Origin: an uncultured Candidatus Melainabacteria bacterium
GTDB taxonomy: Bacteria; Cyanobacteriota; Vampirovibrionia; Gastranaerophilales; Gastranaerophilaceae
Assembly: GCA_934754735.1 (NCBI GenBank)
Contig: CAKVJE010000042.1
Location: 1-15,684 of the forward strand
DNA: 15,684 bases
Direction: 5' to 3'
Shown: piece by piece, positions 1 through 7,291 of the stretch
Position numbering within the stretch: the first letter of the stretch is position 1
Layout: the number at the start of each line of letters is the position of its first letter
The notes under the pieces: model-generated
The model's database searches: none
What the model was told of the DNA's origin: nothing
Seen by the model: only the letters and a program-made list of their open reading frames with translations
Program-made: the position numbers and the translations under genes

Positions 1-20
1 TTTTCTCATAACACCCATTC

Positions 21-1082
21 TTATTTAACTGAACTATATGATTCCATTATAATATTTTCTAACGAATTAATCAAGTCGGCTTCCGGAACTCTTGCTATAA
101 TTTCACCTTTTTTAAAAATATAACCTTCCTTAATGGCTCCAGCTATACCAAAATCAGCGTGTCTAGCTTCTCCAGGGCCATTTACAGGACATCCCATAAC
201 AGCAATTGTAATCGGCAAATCTAAATTTTTGAATTTTTCTTCAACTTTCTTAGCCAAACCTATTAAATCAATTTGAGTTCGTCCACAAGTAGGGCAAGAA
301 ATAAAATTCACACCTTTTTTTCGTAAATTCAAAGCTTTTAATATTCCAAATCCGGCATGTACTTCTTCTACAGGTTGTTCTGTTAAAGAAACTCTTATTG
401 TGTCTCCAATACCTTCGCTCAAAAGTGTTCCTAAACCAATTGATGATTTAATTAAACCTGATTTTAATGTTCCGGCTTCTGTAACTCCTAAGTGAAGCGG
501 ATAATCAACTTTTTTAGCCATTAAACGATAAGCTTCAATTGTAGTTGGAACATCAGAAGATTTTAGCGAAACCTTTGTATTATAAAAATTCAAATCTTCC
601 AAAATTTCTAAATGTCTCATTGCGCTTAAAACCATTTTTTCATGAAGCGGAATATCCATTTCTGCAAATTCTTTTTCTAAAGAGCCTGCATTTATTCCAA
701 TTCTAATAGGTACTTCGTGAGCTTTAGCTGCTTCTACAACTTTGATTGTGTGTTCTTTTTTCCCGATATTTCCAGGGTTAATTCTAAGAGCATGGATTCC
801 ATTCTCAATACAAGTTAAAGCTAATCTGTAATCAAAATGAATATCTGCAACTAATGGAACCGGCGATTTCGCAACGATATCTTTAATAGCTGCTGCTGCA
901 TCTTTATTTAAAACCGCAAGACGTACAATTTCACATCCGGCAGAAGCAAGTTCGCTGATTTGGTCTAATGTTTTTGCTACATCTCTTGTGTCCGTATTAC
1001 ACATTGATTGAACGCTAATAGGAGCGTCTCCTCCGATTTTAACGTTACCTATTGAAATTTGTTTTGATTTTCTTCTATTCAT
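21..1082 (-). CDS. ispG: 4-hydroxy-3-methylbut-2-enyl diphosphate synthase
   Basis: IspG/GcpE converts 2-C-methyl-D-erythritol 2,4-cyclodiphosphate to HMBPP, the penultimate step of the MEP isoprenoid pathway. It is a cytoplasmic [4Fe-4S] enzyme. The protein is about 353 aa, a normal length for the short bacterial form. It opens with RRKSKQISIGNVKIGG and VQSM, typical of the family. The cluster ligands are visible: SCPTCGR (Cys263, Cys266) and MGCPVNGPGE (Cys298, Glu305). I chose the ATG at 1082. An in-frame ATG at 1115 would add 11 non-conserved residues, would lie inside the ketosynthase gene, and would have the candidate -10 within its coding sequence. The gene lies 25 nt downstream of the ketosynthase stop on the same strand. 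It has no Shine-Dalgarno but has its own extended -10, so it may be read both through the operon and from a leaderless promoter. The identification is secure; the start is slightly less so. Confidence 0.96.
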   Translation of the reverse strand: MNRRKSKQISIGNVKIGGDAPISVQSMCNTDTRDVAKTLDQISELASAGCEIVRLAVLNKDAAAAIKDIVAKSPVPLVADIHFDYRLALTCIENGIHALRINPGNIGKKEHTIKVVEAAKAHEVPIRIGINAGSLEKEFAEMDIPLHEKMVLSAMRHLEILEDLNFYNTKVSLKSSDVPTTIEAYRLMAKKVDYPLHLGVTEAGTLKSGLIKSSIGLGTLLSEGIGDTIRVSLTEQPVEEVHAGFGILKALNLRKKGVNFISCPTCGRTQIDLIGLAKKVEEKFKNLDLPITIAVMGCPVNGPGEARHADFGIAGAIKEGYIFKKGEIIARVPEADLINSLENIIMESYSSVK

Positions 1083-1091
1083 AATAAATTT

Positions 1092-1100
1092 AGTATAGCA
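1092..1100 (-). promoter_or_regulatory. Extended -10 promoter of ispG (candidate leaderless)
   Basis: Read leftward, TGC-TATACT is followed by 9 nt and the ispG ATG. Initiation about 7 nt after the hexamer would leave a leader of only 2-3 nt. There is no Shine-Dalgarno. The element lies mostly in the 25-nt gap after the ketosynthase stop, so it could give ispG independent expression. No convincing -35 was found, as is usual for extended -10 promoters. Confidence 0.5.
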
Positions 1101-1107
1101 TAAAAGC

Positions 1108-2190
1108 TTATACATGTTCTAACAATATTGCAGTATTTGTACCACCAAAACCAAAAGATGTACATAGACAAGATTTTATACTTTTAAGAGTTGTGTTTTT
1201 ATCTGCTAAATATATTTGCGGAATATCCATGTCATATTTGCTGTCATAAATATGCGGAAAAACTTGCCCTTTACCATTTTCTAAAAGTTTACAACAAAGT
1301 GCAATTTCAAGACTTGCAGCCGCACCCAAACAATGTCCGGTAAGAGGTTTTGTAGAACTTGCCGGAACATTAGAACCGAATACGTTATAAATAGCACGTC
1401 CTTCCATCAAATCATTCGCTAAAGTACCGGTTCCATGAAGGTTTATGTAATCAACCATTTTTGTATCGCCTAACGCAAGCCTGATTGCTCTTTCAGCTTC
1501 AAGCCCCTCCGGGTCCGGAGTTGTCGCATGATAAGAATCTGTCGTTTCACCGATTCCCGCAATTTCGATTTCGTTATCTTTTGCAGAGCCTGATTCTACA
1601 ATAAAAGCCGCCACACCTTCTCCTATATTAATTCCTTTTCTATTTTTACTAAAAGGAATTGTCGGCTCTTTAGATAATATTTCAAGCGAATCAAAACCAT
1701 AAATAGGAACTTTTGCCAAACTATCCACACCAACTACTAACACTTGCTTTGCAACTTTTTTATCCAAAAGATTTTTAGCTATAGAAAAAGCTTTTATGCC
1801 GGACGAACAAGCTGTAGATACAGAAATATAGAAATTATTTAAACTAAAATGTTTATATAAAAATTCCGCAGGATTACCGATTTCATAATGTTTTTCACAT
1901 AATGTTTCATCATATTCTTCAACTCCGGAATTTGTTGTCGCGCAAACTACAGCCAATGAATCTTTATCAAAGTTCTCTATTCCAAAATCCTTAATACACT
2001 CTAAAACCAATCTATTACAGCGCAAGTTATAATCGGGATTATCAATTAATGGCAAATCGCAATCAACAACACCCAAACGCTTACCATCAAGCATTTTAAA
2101 CTTAGAATTGTCGCCAAGAAGCGCTCTTTCAAAGATTTCATCTATATTATTGCCTAAATTGCATATTGCATTGTATTTCGTAATCTTCAT
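1108..2190 (-). CDS. Beta-ketoacyl-ACP synthase (FabF/ApeO-like ketosynthase)
   Basis: A 360-aa decarboxylating condensing enzyme that joins an acyl starter to malonyl-ACP. The thiolase-fold Cys-His-His triad is complete: STACSSG (Cys128), LHGTGT (His252) and PLTGHCLGAA (His286). The gatekeeper/loop signatures FSKNRKGINIGEG (180-191) and FGFGGTN (346-352) are also present. It is shorter than housekeeping FabF (about 410 aa). It is transcribed divergently from a PF13723-type chain-length factor, as expected of a KS-CLF pair of the aryl-polyene or type II polyketide kind rather than general fatty-acid synthesis. I chose the ATG at 2190. The longer in-frame start at 2211 adds MLKLYYK, which reads through the promoter. 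The KS family is certain; the pathway is inferred from the neighbour. Confidence 0.88.
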   Translation of the reverse strand: MKITKYNAICNLGNNIDEIFERALLGDNSKFKMLDGKRLGVVDCDLPLIDNPDYNLRCNRLVLECIKDFGIENFDKDSLAVVCATTNSGVEEYDETLCEKHYEIGNPAEFLYKHFSLNNFYISVSTACSSGIKAFSIAKNLLDKKVAKQVLVVGVDSLAKVPIYGFDSLEILSKEPTIPFSKNRKGINIGEGVAAFIVESGSAKDNEIEIAGIGETTDSYHATTPDPEGLEAERAIRLALGDTKMVDYINLHGTGTLANDLMEGRAIYNVFGSNVPASSTKPLTGHCLGAAASLEIALCCKLLENGKGQVFPHIYDSKYDMDIPQIYLADKNTTLKSIKSCLCTSFGFGGTNTAILLEHV

Positions 2191-2195
2191 TTTAT

Positions 2196-2201
2196 AGTAT
2201 A
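2196..2201 (-). promoter_or_regulatory. -10 of the ketosynthase gene, leftward half of a divergent promoter
   Basis: On the minus strand TATACT is followed by 5 nt (ATAAA) and the ATG at 2190. It shares bases 2198-2201 with the rightward -10. No Shine-Dalgarno lies between the two opposed start codons, so the transcript would be essentially leaderless. Any -35 element would lie inside the opposing gene; I see no strong match. Confidence 0.5.
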
Positions 2202-2203
2202 AT
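2198..2203 (+). promoter_or_regulatory. -10 of the chain-length factor operon, rightward half of a divergent promoter
   Basis: A consensus TATAAT is followed by exactly 6 nt (TTTAGC) and the ATG at 2210, so the expected start of transcription falls on or next to the A of the start codon. There is no Shine-Dalgarno. It overlaps the leftward TATACT, forming one AGTATAAT core that reads as a -10 in both directions. Confidence 0.55.
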
Positions 2204-2209
2204 TTTAGC

Positions 2210-2725
2210 ATGAATATAGAGTCGGTATTTGTTAAAGATTATTATTACACAAGAGAAGCTGATACGAGTTTTTTACCACCATTAATCAGGCGAAAACTCG
2301 GGAGTTTAGATAAATTCGCAATTTCTGCTATGGAGAGTGTTTATTCTAAAGAAATTGAAGAAATCGTATTTGCTTCAAAAGCCGGTGAAGCTGACAGGCT
2401 TAACAAAATAATTTCGCAATACAAAGAAATGAACGAAGTTTCTCCTGCTCAGTTTTCAGCTTCTGTGCACAATTATCCTGTTGGATTTTTCACTTTGTAT
2501 AAAAAAATAAACATACCTTATTTTGCCCTTGCCGCTGGTGATAAAACTTTTAAAAACGGTTTAATCGCAGCTTCTATATCCGCTCATAACAATGTAATGT
2601 TTGTTTATGCAGAAAAAAATTTTGCACTATCATGCTTAATCTCAAAAACAGAAGGCGAAATCAAATTAAACAATATTCCTGAAACGGCAACAGAACTAAT
2701 TAAAATATTGGAGAGCAAAAAATGA
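2210..2725 (+). CDS. Beta-ketoacyl synthase chain-length factor (ApeC-like, PF13723)
   Basis: A 171-aa stand-alone protein resembling the N-terminal ketosynthase-like domain family found in aryl-polyene and related clusters. There it pairs with a full ketosynthase as KS:CLF and limits chain length. Visible hallmarks are PPLIRRKLG (23-31), a helix with FAISAMESV, IVFASKAGE (52-60), FSASVHNYPVG (82-92) and FALAAGDKTFKNG (105-117). The FALAAG stretch occupies the place where a true KS has its TACSSG nucleophile, so the protein itself should not condense. It begins 19 bp from the divergent ketosynthase start and overlaps the next gene by 4 nt (ATGA), which implies translational coupling. The start rests on the -10/ATG spacing and good N-terminal similarity to the family. 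Confidence 0.8.
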   Translation: MNIESVFVKDYYYTREADTSFLPPLIRRKLGSLDKFAISAMESVYSKEIEEIVFASKAGEADRLNKIISQYKEMNEVSPAQFSASVHNYPVGFFTLYKKINIPYFALAAGDKTFKNGLIAASISAHNNVMFVYAEKNFALSCLISKTEGEIKLNNIPETATELIKILESKK

Positions 2726-3438
2726 AAATTTTACGCTCATTATTTGTAATATTATGTTTTTCAGTATTTGGAATTGGTTCAATAATTTTAAATTTTCTTT
2801 TGTTTCCATTCATAAAAGAAAATAAAGAGCTTTGCTCAGACATAATCCACAAATGCTGGCAATTATTTACAAAATTATTTATTGTTTTAGGACTAATCAA
2901 ACTAAATATTAAAAAACTTGAAAAAATTGAAAACAAAATAATTGTCTCTACACATCCAAGTTTTATTGATATTGTAATTCTGATTGGCTTAATTCCGCGC
3001 ACAACGTGTTTTGCAAAAAAAGAACTTGCGCATAATCCAATCCTTAAAAATCTTGTAAACAGTATCTTTATAACAAATGAAGTTGATTTGGATGAGCTAA
3101 AGGCGCAATCTAAAAAAATGCTTGATAAAGGATTTAACATTATTATTTTTCCGGCCGGCATAAGACACAGAAAAAATGAATATCCTAAAATCAAAAAAGG
3201 AGCTTCATTAATAGCCTTAAACGCAAACAAAAACATCGTACCAATTAGAATTTTTGATGATGAAGATTTTCTTTTTATAAATCAGCCCTTCTATGAAGCA
3301 AGCGATAAAATTGTTACATTTGAAATAGAGCAAGGCGAAGAAATTAAGCTTGATGATTATAAAAACGAAAGCGAAATTATAGAAAAGAAAAACATTACAA
3401 AAGCAATCGAAAAAGCTTTGTATTATAATAAAATGTAA
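2722..3438 (+). CDS. PlsC-like lysophospholipid acyltransferase (LPLAT superfamily)
   Basis: A 238-aa membrane-associated O-acyltransferase. A hydrophobic anchor spans residues 5-31. Motif I is HPSFID (His78-Asp83, the HX4D catalytic dyad). Motif III reads FPAGIR (143-148) where PlsC and relatives have FPEGTR, so the usual acidic acceptor-binding residue is Ala and Thr is Ile. VPIRIF provides motif IV. Aryl-polyene clusters commonly carry such an acyltransferase next to the chain-length factor, consistent with attaching a polyene acyl chain to a lipid. The substrate here is unknown. The start is fixed by ATGA overlap with the upstream gene and by GGAG about 8 nt upstream. The altered motif III suggests an unusual acceptor rather than glycerol-3-phosphate. 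Confidence 0.78.
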   Translation: MKILRSLFVILCFSVFGIGSIILNFLLFPFIKENKELCSDIIHKCWQLFTKLFIVLGLIKLNIKKLEKIENKIIVSTHPSFIDIVILIGLIPRTTCFAKKELAHNPILKNLVNSIFITNEVDLDELKAQSKKMLDKGFNIIIFPAGIRHRKNEYPKIKKGASLIALNANKNIVPIRIFDDEDFLFINQPFYEASDKIVTFEIEQGEEIKLDDYKNESEIIEKKNITKAIEKALYYNKM

Positions 3439-3457
3439 GGTTATTAAAGGGGAAACT

Positions 3458-4201
3458 ATGAAAATTGCAGTAATTTCTGATATACACGGCAATATGGAAG
3501 CTGTAGAAGCTGTTATGGAAGATATTTCTAAACAGCAATGCGATAAAATTTTTGTGTTAGGCGACTATGCTATGGCAGGTCCTGAACCTAATTATGCAGT
3601 AGATTATTTTATGGAACGTAAAGATAATCCCAAATTCAAAATGATTCAAGGCAATACAGATTTGATGATTGCTGATTATTCAGATGAATTGTATGCAAAG
3701 CTAAAAGAGAAAGCTCCTGTTATGGCAGAAGCTCTTAAAAATGATGTTGAGATTTTGAATCCTGTTCAAAAGTCTTTTTTGAAAAACTTACCTATTCAAT
3801 TGGAAGTAACAGAAGGCGGAGTTAAGTTTTTACTTGTACACGGTTCTCCAAGAAAAAACAACGAAGATATTTTACCAAATACTCCAATAGCCGATGTTGA
3901 AAAAATGTTAGAAGGTGTTAGCGCAAATGTTGTTTTATGCGGACACACACATTTACCTTGCGGTTTTCAAACTTCTAAAAAACAAACAGTAGTGAATGCC
4001 GGCAGTATTGGGCGCCCATTTACTCCTGAACCGAAATCTTGCTACCTAACAATTATTGCGAACAATGGCGAATGTTTATTTGAACATCATTTTGTAGAAT
4101 ATGACAAAGAAAGAGCCAGCAATAAATTAAAAAAGAGAACATTTAGAGGAGCAGATAAACTAGCAGGCATGCTTCTAGATCCGAAAGTAAGGCATTTTTA
4201 A
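3458..4201 (+). CDS. Calcineurin-like metallophosphoesterase (YfcE/MJ0936-type)
   Basis: A 247-aa cytoplasmic metal-dependent phosphodiesterase. All metal-ligand motifs are present in order: SDIHGN (Asp8, His10), LGDYAMAGPEP (Asp36), GNTD (65-68), LLVHGSPR (His128) and CGHTHLP (162-165), followed by VNAGSIGRP (179-187), typical of the YfcE-like branch. The natural substrate is unknown; such enzymes often act on small phosphodiesters or nucleotides. A strong AAAGGGG site 5 nt from the ATG fixes the start. It lies 19 nt after the acyltransferase and 1 nt before ispE, clearly in the same operon. Family assignment is secure; role is not. Confidence 0.88.
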   Translation: MKIAVISDIHGNMEAVEAVMEDISKQQCDKIFVLGDYAMAGPEPNYAVDYFMERKDNPKFKMIQGNTDLMIADYSDELYAKLKEKAPVMAEALKNDVEILNPVQKSFLKNLPIQLEVTEGGVKFLLVHGSPRKNNEDILPNTPIADVEKMLEGVSANVVLCGHTHLPCGFQTSKKQTVVNAGSIGRPFTPEPKSCYLTIIANNGECLFEHHFVEYDKERASNKLKKRTFRGADKLAGMLLDPKVRHF

Positions 4202-4202
4202 G

Positions 4203-5060
4203 ATGAATAATATGAAAGAAATTAAAGTTAAATGTCCGGCAAAAGTGAATTTGACGCTAGAAATCGTGAATCGTAGAGAAGACGGATTTCATAATATAAA
4301 GAGTATCATGCAGACAATCAGTTTGTATGATTATCTTACAATTAAGGCTGAAAAAGCAAGCGAAACGAAGATTACGCTTGCTGGAACGAGTAGCGAAATT
4401 CCATATAACGAGAAAAATCTTGTTTATAAAGCTGTGATGCTTTTCTTGGAAACTACTGGTTTAAATGCTAATGTGGACATTTTTATAGAAAAAAATATTC
4501 CAATTTCAGCAGGACTTGCCGGCGGAAGCACAAATGCCGCCGGAACATTATGGGGACTTAATGAAATTTTTTGCAGTCCTTTAAATAGAGAAGAATTGCA
4601 TAAATTGTGTTCAAAACTCGGTTCTGATTTGAATGTTTGCTTGGAAGGCGGAACTTTGCTGGCGACTTCCAGAGGCGAAATTATTGAAAAAGTAGAGGGT
4701 GAAATAAATTATCCGCTAACTTTAATCAAACCTAAAACTCTTGGAATCTCTGCAAAAGAAGCTTATCAAAAATATGCAGCAAAAGAATTTAAGCCAAAAT
4801 ATGATATGACCGAAAAAATGCTGGATGCTATTTCAAAAAAAGCTGATATAAAAAAATTTTTATACAACGATTTAGAATATGCTGTTTTTGATGACTATAA
4901 AGAATTACAAATTATAAAAGACAAATTGCCGAACTCTATAATGTCAGGCTCCGGTTCAACTTATTTCATATTGGATAATATTACAAATGATTTGTTTGAT
5001 GATAGTTTTCAAGTAATTCCAAATTTGAGATTTATTACAACAGGAGTCAAAAAAATATAG
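4203..5060 (+). CDS. ispE: 4-diphosphocytidyl-2-C-methyl-D-erythritol kinase
   Basis: IspE is the GHMP-family kinase that phosphorylates CDP-methylerythritol with ATP, the fourth step of the MEP pathway. The protein is 285 aa, the usual size. It shows CPAKVNLTLEI (11-21, catalytic-site Lys14), REDGFHNIKSIMQ (25-37), the ATP-binding glycine loop PISAGLAGGSTNAA (100-113; usually GAGLGGGSSDAA), GSDLNVCL with the catalytic Asp142, and a C-terminal MSGSGST loop. It starts 1 nt after the upstream stop and ends the rightward operon. The start could be the second Met (4212), since no good Shine-Dalgarno separates the choices. With ispG in the opposite arm, both operons of this locus carry isoprenoid genes. 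Confidence 0.95.
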   Translation: MNNMKEIKVKCPAKVNLTLEIVNRREDGFHNIKSIMQTISLYDYLTIKAEKASETKITLAGTSSEIPYNEKNLVYKAVMLFLETTGLNANVDIFIEKNIPISAGLAGGSTNAAGTLWGLNEIFCSPLNREELHKLCSKLGSDLNVCLEGGTLLATSRGEIIEKVEGEINYPLTLIKPKTLGISAKEAYQKYAAKEFKPKYDMTEKMLDAISKKADIKKFLYNDLEYAVFDDYKELQIIKDKLPNSIMSGSGSTYFILDNITNDLFDDSFQVIPNLRFITTGVKKI

Positions 5061-5071
5061 ATAAGCAAGCT

Positions 5072-5099
5072 GTTACTTTTTCTCCAAAATCGAAGTAAC
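5072..5099. other. Weak dyad in the ispE/TPR convergent gap
   Basis: GTTACTT (5072-5078) and AAGTAAC (5093-5099) are 7-bp inverted arms with a 14-nt loop, inside the 88-bp gap between two convergent genes. A T-tract does not follow closely on either strand, so it is at best a poor terminator. The rest of the gap shows nothing recognisable. Confidence 0.25.
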
Positions 5100-5148
5100 T
5101 GGGAAGTGCTAGACTATATTTCACATATATAAATTTATCGAATAGAAT

Positions 5149-6789
5149 CTACTCAAACAAATCATATAATCTTTGTCTGATTTCTTTTTCTGACATTTCT
5201 TGTGTGATTTTATTTAAATCTAATGTCATTTGGAAATATTCTGCCGATAATGCTTTTTCTCCAAGCGTCTGGTAAGCTCTACCTAAATTAAAATAAGCCA
5301 ACGTATAATTTGGGTTGATGTCAATGGCGTTCTTAAAATATTCTACAGATTCTTTAGGATCGCCAATTCCGTCTAAGTATACAACGCCTAAATTATTTTG
5401 TGCAATTTCAAAATTTGGATTTAATTCAATTGATTTGTGGAATGCAACAATTGATTCTTCTAAATAATCTTTTTCCCACAAAGCCAAACCTGTTTTTGCA
5501 TAAGTCAAATAATTTTCAGGTTCAACCGCAATTGCGTCGCAATAAGTTTTGATTGCTCTATCCAAATCATTTTGCGCCATATACAAATCACCCAATGAAA
5601 GTTGAATATCAACATTATTAGGGTCAAGTACAATACCTGCATTGAATGTAGCTTCTGCTGCTTCAAAATTATTTTTAATTTCTGCATAAATTGCGCCAAG
5701 AGCATGACACACGATTGAAGTCCATTCAGCTTCTGGATTTAGTTTAATTGCCAATTGATAATACTCAATTGCGTCATCATAAAGTTCGGCTTTAATATAA
5801 GCATAAGCCAAAGAATTGTTATAGTATGGATTTTCAGGGTTTAATTCTTGCGCTAACTTGAACGCTGTTACAGCATGAATTTTATCAGATTTATTCAAGT
5901 ACAAATGTCCAAGTTCATAATAAATTTTGTCTAAGTCTATACCAAATTCAAGTAGCGAATTATAATAATCGATTGTGATATCAGTATTTTCAGGGTAATA
6001 AGTTTGATTAATTGTTGCAAGTTTAATCAAGACTTCTCTATCATTAGGATTAAGTTCGTAAGCCTTTTTGTAGCATTCTAAACTTGCTTCAATATCGTTA
6101 CATTCTAGCGATAAATCGCCCATTTTTTGGTAAAATAAATTTCCTTGCGCTGTCTTTTCCAAACCTTTTGAATAAGCTTCTAACGCAGATGGGAAAAGTT
6201 TCATTTTTTCAAACGTTTCACCCAAAGCCTTGTATGAGAACACAGAAAAATCGTTTGCCAAAAATTTGCAGAACATTTTTAGAGATGGGCAATCCCACAT
6301 AATCATCATGCTTCCTGATAGAAAGTAATACAAAAACTTCATAACATCTTTTACTGATGATTTATTGATTTTTAAACGAGAAAATAAAACTTTTGACAAA
6401 AATAATCTTGGACGTGCAGAATTCATGCCGGAATTTTCTACAGCAAGATGAAATTCTTTTTCAGCTTCTTCAAAATTCCCGTTAAGACATTGAAAATAAC
6501 CAGAATAAATATGTGCATTAACATTATTCGGTTCTAAACTAATCGCTGTTTTACATTGCTCCAATGCACCTTCTACCGAAATTTGACCTTTAATTAGCAA
6601 CAAACTTGCTAATCTATAATATGATTCAGACAAAGAAGGATTTGCTTTGATTGCATCTACATAACATTCAATAGCTTTTTCTAAATCAGAATCTTGTTGT
6701 TTTATTAAAAATCTTTCATGTGCTTCGCGCGCTTCTTTCAAAAGAATTCCAACATCAGTCGCTAGTGTCATAACCGGGGTATCTGTCAT
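5149..6789 (-). CDS. Tetratricopeptide-repeat protein
   Basis: A 546-aa protein made of about a dozen TPR units, with the A-x-x-x-Y-x-x-A-I-x-L-x-P spacing repeated through the chain. Examples are ALEQCKTAISLEPNN, ASLECYKKAYELNPND, AIEYYQLAIKLNPE, AIKTYCDAIAVEPEN and ESVEYFKNAIDINPN. A less regular, more hydrophobic stretch around 155-190 interrupts the array. No signal peptide or enzymatic domain is visible. The likely role is a protein-protein scaffold, probably cytoplasmic; the partner is unknown. I chose the ATG at 6789: GGAG lies 5 nt upstream and MTDTP starts the conserved part, whereas the ORF extends in frame to 6822 without support. It is monocistronic and convergent with the ispE operon. 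No confident promoter was found upstream. Confidence 0.85.
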   Translation of the reverse strand: MTDTPVMTLATDVGILLKEAREAHERFLIKQQDSDLEKAIECYVDAIKANPSLSESYYRLASLLLIKGQISVEGALEQCKTAISLEPNNVNAHIYSGYFQCLNGNFEEAEKEFHLAVENSGMNSARPRLFLSKVLFSRLKINKSSVKDVMKFLYYFLSGSMMIMWDCPSLKMFCKFLANDFSVFSYKALGETFEKMKLFPSALEAYSKGLEKTAQGNLFYQKMGDLSLECNDIEASLECYKKAYELNPNDREVLIKLATINQTYYPENTDITIDYYNSLLEFGIDLDKIYYELGHLYLNKSDKIHAVTAFKLAQELNPENPYYNNSLAYAYIKAELYDDAIEYYQLAIKLNPEAEWTSIVCHALGAIYAEIKNNFEAAEATFNAGIVLDPNNVDIQLSLGDLYMAQNDLDRAIKTYCDAIAVEPENYLTYAKTGLALWEKDYLEESIVAFHKSIELNPNFEIAQNNLGVVYLDGIGDPKESVEYFKNAIDINPNYTLAYFNLGRAYQTLGEKALSAEYFQMTLDLNKITQEMSEKEIRQRLYDLFE

Positions 6790-6912
6790 AATTTCTCCAA
6801 AACAAAATGTCTCTGTATACATTTTTCTTCGGCTGACATTTTTTTTTCTTTAACAATTATTAAATGAAATCATCTACATGGATGGGATTTTATAAAAAAA
6901 CATGCTTTTTAG

Positions 6913-6943
6913 TTATATACATTTATCCCATGTGATTATATAC
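6913..6943. repeat. Direct repeat TTATATAC, two copies 23 bp apart
   Basis: Exact 8-bp copies at 6913-6920 and 6936-6943 have start-to-start spacing near two helical turns. The right copy overlaps a possible leftward -10. This could be a protein-binding site or chance in AT-rich DNA. Confidence 0.25.
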
Positions 6944-6999
6944 TCCTTACTCTCAAGGATGATTTTTACCATTTTCCATTACATTTCTTTACATATCAA

Positions 7000-7028
7000 T
7001 TGCTAAACCCCTAATTTTATGCTAAAAT
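7000..7028 (+). promoter_or_regulatory. Sigma70-type promoter with extended -10 for the small ORF
   Basis: TTGCTA (7000-7005), a 17-nt spacer and TAAAAT (7023-7028) preceded by TGC form the best-formed promoter in the window. Initiation near 7035 gives a leader of about 65 nt before the ATG at 7101. That leader ends in a clear AGGAGA ribosome-binding site, unlike the leaderless genes here. Confidence 0.7.
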
Positions 7029-7100
7029 AGGCGCATAAAATATGTAGAAATTAACTGGTCATTATATATTGTGTGTTACTTAAATATAGGAGAAGAAATT

Positions 7101-7253
7101 ATGAAACTAATCTCTAAAGAAATCAAAACGGTTAAATCTGCATTTAATGATGAATTCGAAAACTATTTAAAAAAACAACAGTTAAAAACTACTTTTAATG
7201 GTTCCGAATTAGAATCATTTTCTTGGTACAGAAAAGCTTTGGGTCTTGCTTAG
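7101..7253 (+). CDS. Small uncharacterised 50-aa protein
   Basis: I do not recognise this 50-aa protein. It is highly charged, with alternating Lys and Glu in its first 30 residues (LISKEIKTVKSAFNDEF, then YLKKQQLK), and it is likely helical. It ends SWYRKALGLA. It has no signal peptide, membrane segment or Cys/His metal motif. It is believable as a gene because AGGAGA lies 7-8 nt before the ATG at 7101, a strong promoter lies 66 nt further upstream, and a strong hairpin follows about 40 nt after the stop. The in-frame upstream ATG (7071) lacks a ribosome-binding site. It stands alone, divergent from the TPR gene and convergent with the membrane-protein gene. It could be an abundant small regulator or nucleoid-type protein; this is a guess. 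Confidence 0.7.
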   Translation: MKLISKEIKTVKSAFNDEFENYLKKQQLKTTFNGSELESFSWYRKALGLA

Positions 7254-7291
7254 ATTAAGTACAGATTTTGGGAGTATGAACTAAGTTTTAT

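Larger units (their letters stand above)
6790..7100. other. Intergenic region between the TPR gene and the small ORF
   Basis: This 311-bp divergent gap contains the Shine-Dalgarno of the leftward TPR gene (next to 6789), a T-rich stretch near 6837-6847, and the well-formed rightward promoter at 7000-7028. Between them lie two direct copies of TTATATAC (6913-6920 and 6936-6943), which read leftward as GTATATAA. An inverted pair, ATGGGAT (6882-6888) and ATCCCAT (6925-6931), is also present. A leftward TATAAT (6940-6935) could be a distal promoter for the TPR gene but has no good -35. No coding sequence was found. Confidence 0.45.

Noticed and set aside
1..18. Possible start of a leftward gene after ispG (ATG at 18 or 9, leftward)
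   Set aside because: Only 3-6 codons fit before the window edge and no clear ribosome-binding site is visible, so it cannot be supported.
2700..3236. 178-codon leftward open frame
   Set aside because: It is antisense to the acyltransferase, which has family motifs, a Shine-Dalgarno and coupling. The reverse frame is hydrophobic low-complexity sequence typical of an AT-rich shadow.
5072..5099. Terminator for ispE or the TPR gene
   Set aside because: The stem is only 7 bp with a 14-nt loop and no adjacent T-tract on either strand; it was kept only as a weak dyad.
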